Part shown: one piece after another, positions 12,799-13,595 of the stretch
How the letters are laid out: each line of letters starts with the position of its first letter
Numbering within the stretch: position 1 is the first letter of the stretch
Origin: an uncultured Collinsella sp.
GTDB lineage: Bacteria > Actinomycetota > Coriobacteriia > Coriobacteriales > Coriobacteriaceae
Assembly (NCBI GenBank): GCA_900546105.1
Contig: URBP01000059.1
Span: forward strand, 1 to 13,595
DNA: 13,595 nucleotides
Reading direction: 5' to 3'
Program-made: the position numbers and the translations under genes
The notes under the pieces: model-generated
Told to the model about the DNA's origin: nothing
Database searches by the model: none
What the model saw: only the letters and a program-made list of their open reading frames with translations

Positions 12799-13422
12799 AT
12801 GCCCGATTCCCGCACCCTCTGGACCGCCGTCGTCATAATCTGTATCGCCGTGTCGGTATTCTTTAGCGTCAAAAAACGTACCACGTTTAAGCGCCTGCAG
12901 CAGCTTATGGCTGCCAAGCGGTGGGACGAGTTCGATCGCCTGCTCGACGCCAAACTCACCAGTATGCTGTACCCGCGCTACAACCGCGACTACCTGCGCC
13001 TGAACTCCTATCTGCTGCGCGAGGACCACAAGCGTGCCGACGAGATGTTCGATTTGCTGCTGGGACTCAACCTGCCCAAGATGCAGCGCGTCGACCTGGT
13101 GATCAAAGCCTTTAACTACTACGTTGGCCAGGAGGACCGCAAAAAGTCCAAGGAGCTTCTGCACGAGATCAAGGGCTTTGAGGGCGGTCAGGCCGAGGCG
13201 GTCGCACACGAATGCCAGCTGATGTACGACACGATGATCCTCAAGCGCCACAACGACATTCCCGAGCTGGAGCGCATGCTCGAGGATGTTGGCGACGACC
13301 CGGTCAAGCGCTGCCGACTGGAGTACCTGCTGGCCCTGCAGTACCAGAACAAGGGCGACGAAGCCAAGTTCCAGGAGTTCCTGGAGAAGTCGGGCCAACA
13401 CTCGATGGCCGTCAACGCGTAA
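12799..13422 (+). CDS. Membrane-anchored helical-repeat (TPR-like) protein
   Basis: This 207-residue protein has one N-terminal membrane helix (~7-25, LWTAVVIICIAVSVFFSV) followed by KKR, which points to a cytoplasmic body. The remainder is a run of amphipathic helices in pairs (RWDEFDRLLDAKL, RADEMFDLLLGLN, KKSKELLHEIKGF, DIPELERMLEDVG, DEAKFQEFLEKSG) resembling degenerate tetratricopeptide repeats, which bind protein partners. I do not recognise a named family. The ATG at 12799 has AAGGA 7 bases upstream; the frame upstream crosses the promoter and is not used. It is divergent from the IIB gene and followed by a tRNA gene with its own promoter. Confidence 0.75.
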   Translation: MPDSRTLWTAVVIICIAVSVFFSVKKRTTFKRLQQLMAAKRWDEFDRLLDAKLTSMLYPRYNRDYLRLNSYLLREDHKRADEMFDLLLGLNLPKMQRVDLVIKAFNYYVGQEDRKKSKELLHEIKGFEGGQAEAVAHECQLMYDTMILKRHNDIPELERMLEDVGDDPVKRCRLEYLLALQYQNKGDEAKFQEFLEKSGQHSMAVNA

Positions 13423-13433
13423 CGGACGGCTTG

Positions 13434-13442
13434 TGCTAGACT
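13434..13442 (+). promoter_or_regulatory. Extended -10 promoter of tRNA-Leu
   Basis: TGCTAGACT is an extended -10 (TGn plus TAGACT at 13437-13442), 11 bases before the tRNA. No strong -35 is visible, consistent with an extended -10 promoter. Confidence 0.45.
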
Positions 13443-13453
13443 TCTAGTCTCAC

Positions 13454-13538
13454 GGGGGCGTGGCGGAATTGGCATACGCAGGAGACTTAAAATCTCTCGC
13501 CGCAAGGATTGTGGGTTCGAGTCCCACCGCCCCTACCA
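13454..13538 (+). tRNA. tRNA-Leu (anticodon UAA)
   Basis: Acceptor arms GGGGGCG (13454-13460) and CGCCCCT (13528-13534) pair, with a G-U at the first pair. D stem GCG/CGC. Anticodon stem GGAGA/TCTCT with loop CTTAAAA, giving anticodon TAA at 13488-13490. T arm GTGGG-TTCGAGT-CCCAC (13511-13527). The discriminator is A13535 and CCA is encoded (13536-13538). The variable region (13498-13510) is 13 bases with only a short stem around GCAA, on the short side for a leucine tRNA. It reads UUA codons, which are rare in a high-GC genome. Confidence 0.95.
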
Positions 13539-13548
13539 TATGGCTTTT

Positions 13549-13588
13549 ACGGGCCCGTATCTCCCAGGGATGCGGGCCCGTTTCTTTT
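13549..13588 (+). terminator. Intrinsic terminator after tRNA-Leu
   Basis: ACGGGCCCG (13549-13557) and CGGGCCCGT (13573-13581) form a perfect 9-base GC-rich stem, followed by TTTCTTTT, 10 bases past the CCA end. It ends the tRNA transcript. Confidence 0.9.
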
Positions 13589-13595
13589 GCACGCC

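Overview
The window reads mainly as a chromosomal stretch of a high-GC Gram-positive gut bacterium. Protein style, high GC, a leaderless promoter architecture and a DUF2207 membrane protein suggest a coriobacterium such as Collinsella; this is an inference, since no search was run. The left ~700 bases look different. They encode TonB/TolA C-terminal-like periplasmic domains as found in Gram-negatives (Desulfovibrio-like). They are joined to the coriobacterial DUF2207 gene exactly inside a GGC/GGT glycine-repeat tract, so I read the left end as a metagenome assembly chimera.

Layout: 1-251 partial TonB-like gene (-); 386-2617 DUF2207 membrane protein fused to a foreign TonB-like tail (-); 2618-3112 non-coding, with a tandem short repeat, a putative promoter, a foldable RNA-like segment and a strong terminator; 3126-4130 glutamyl-Q tRNA(Asp) synthetase gluQ (+); 4146-4871 metallophosphoesterase (-); 4957-5196 small two-helix membrane protein (-); 5398-~8288 PLD-nuclease/DEAH-helicase/DUF3427 protein (+); 8329-8724 MutT-like NUDIX hydrolase (-, tail to tail with the helicase); 9057-11667 operon of a DUF4342 UBA-like membrane protein, an OmpR-type response regulator and a sensor histidine kinase (+); 11682-11869 a large palindromic repeat; 11962-12635 PTS IIB plus VOC-domain two-gene operon (-); 12799-13422 membrane-anchored helical-repeat protein (+); 13454-13538 tRNA-Leu(UAA), followed by a terminator.

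The most important observation is technical. Bases 8169-8208 are an Illumina TruSeq adapter with the index-1 barcode, embedded in the helicase gene. They give the protein a spurious DRKSTRLNSSH tail and a wrong stop. The true C-terminus continues in another frame to a TAA at 8286-8288. With the glycine-tract chimera, this makes two sequence artefacts in one contig, and any apparently novel fusion here must be discounted accordingly.

Biologically, the points of interest are the DUF4342/two-component operon, the helicase beside a NUDIX enzyme, the orphan galactitol-type IIB paired with a VOC protein of the kind linked to KDPG aldolase, the ~190-base palindromic element after the kinase gene, and the foldable segment upstream of gluQ. 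I do not see a convincing undescribed multi-gene system.
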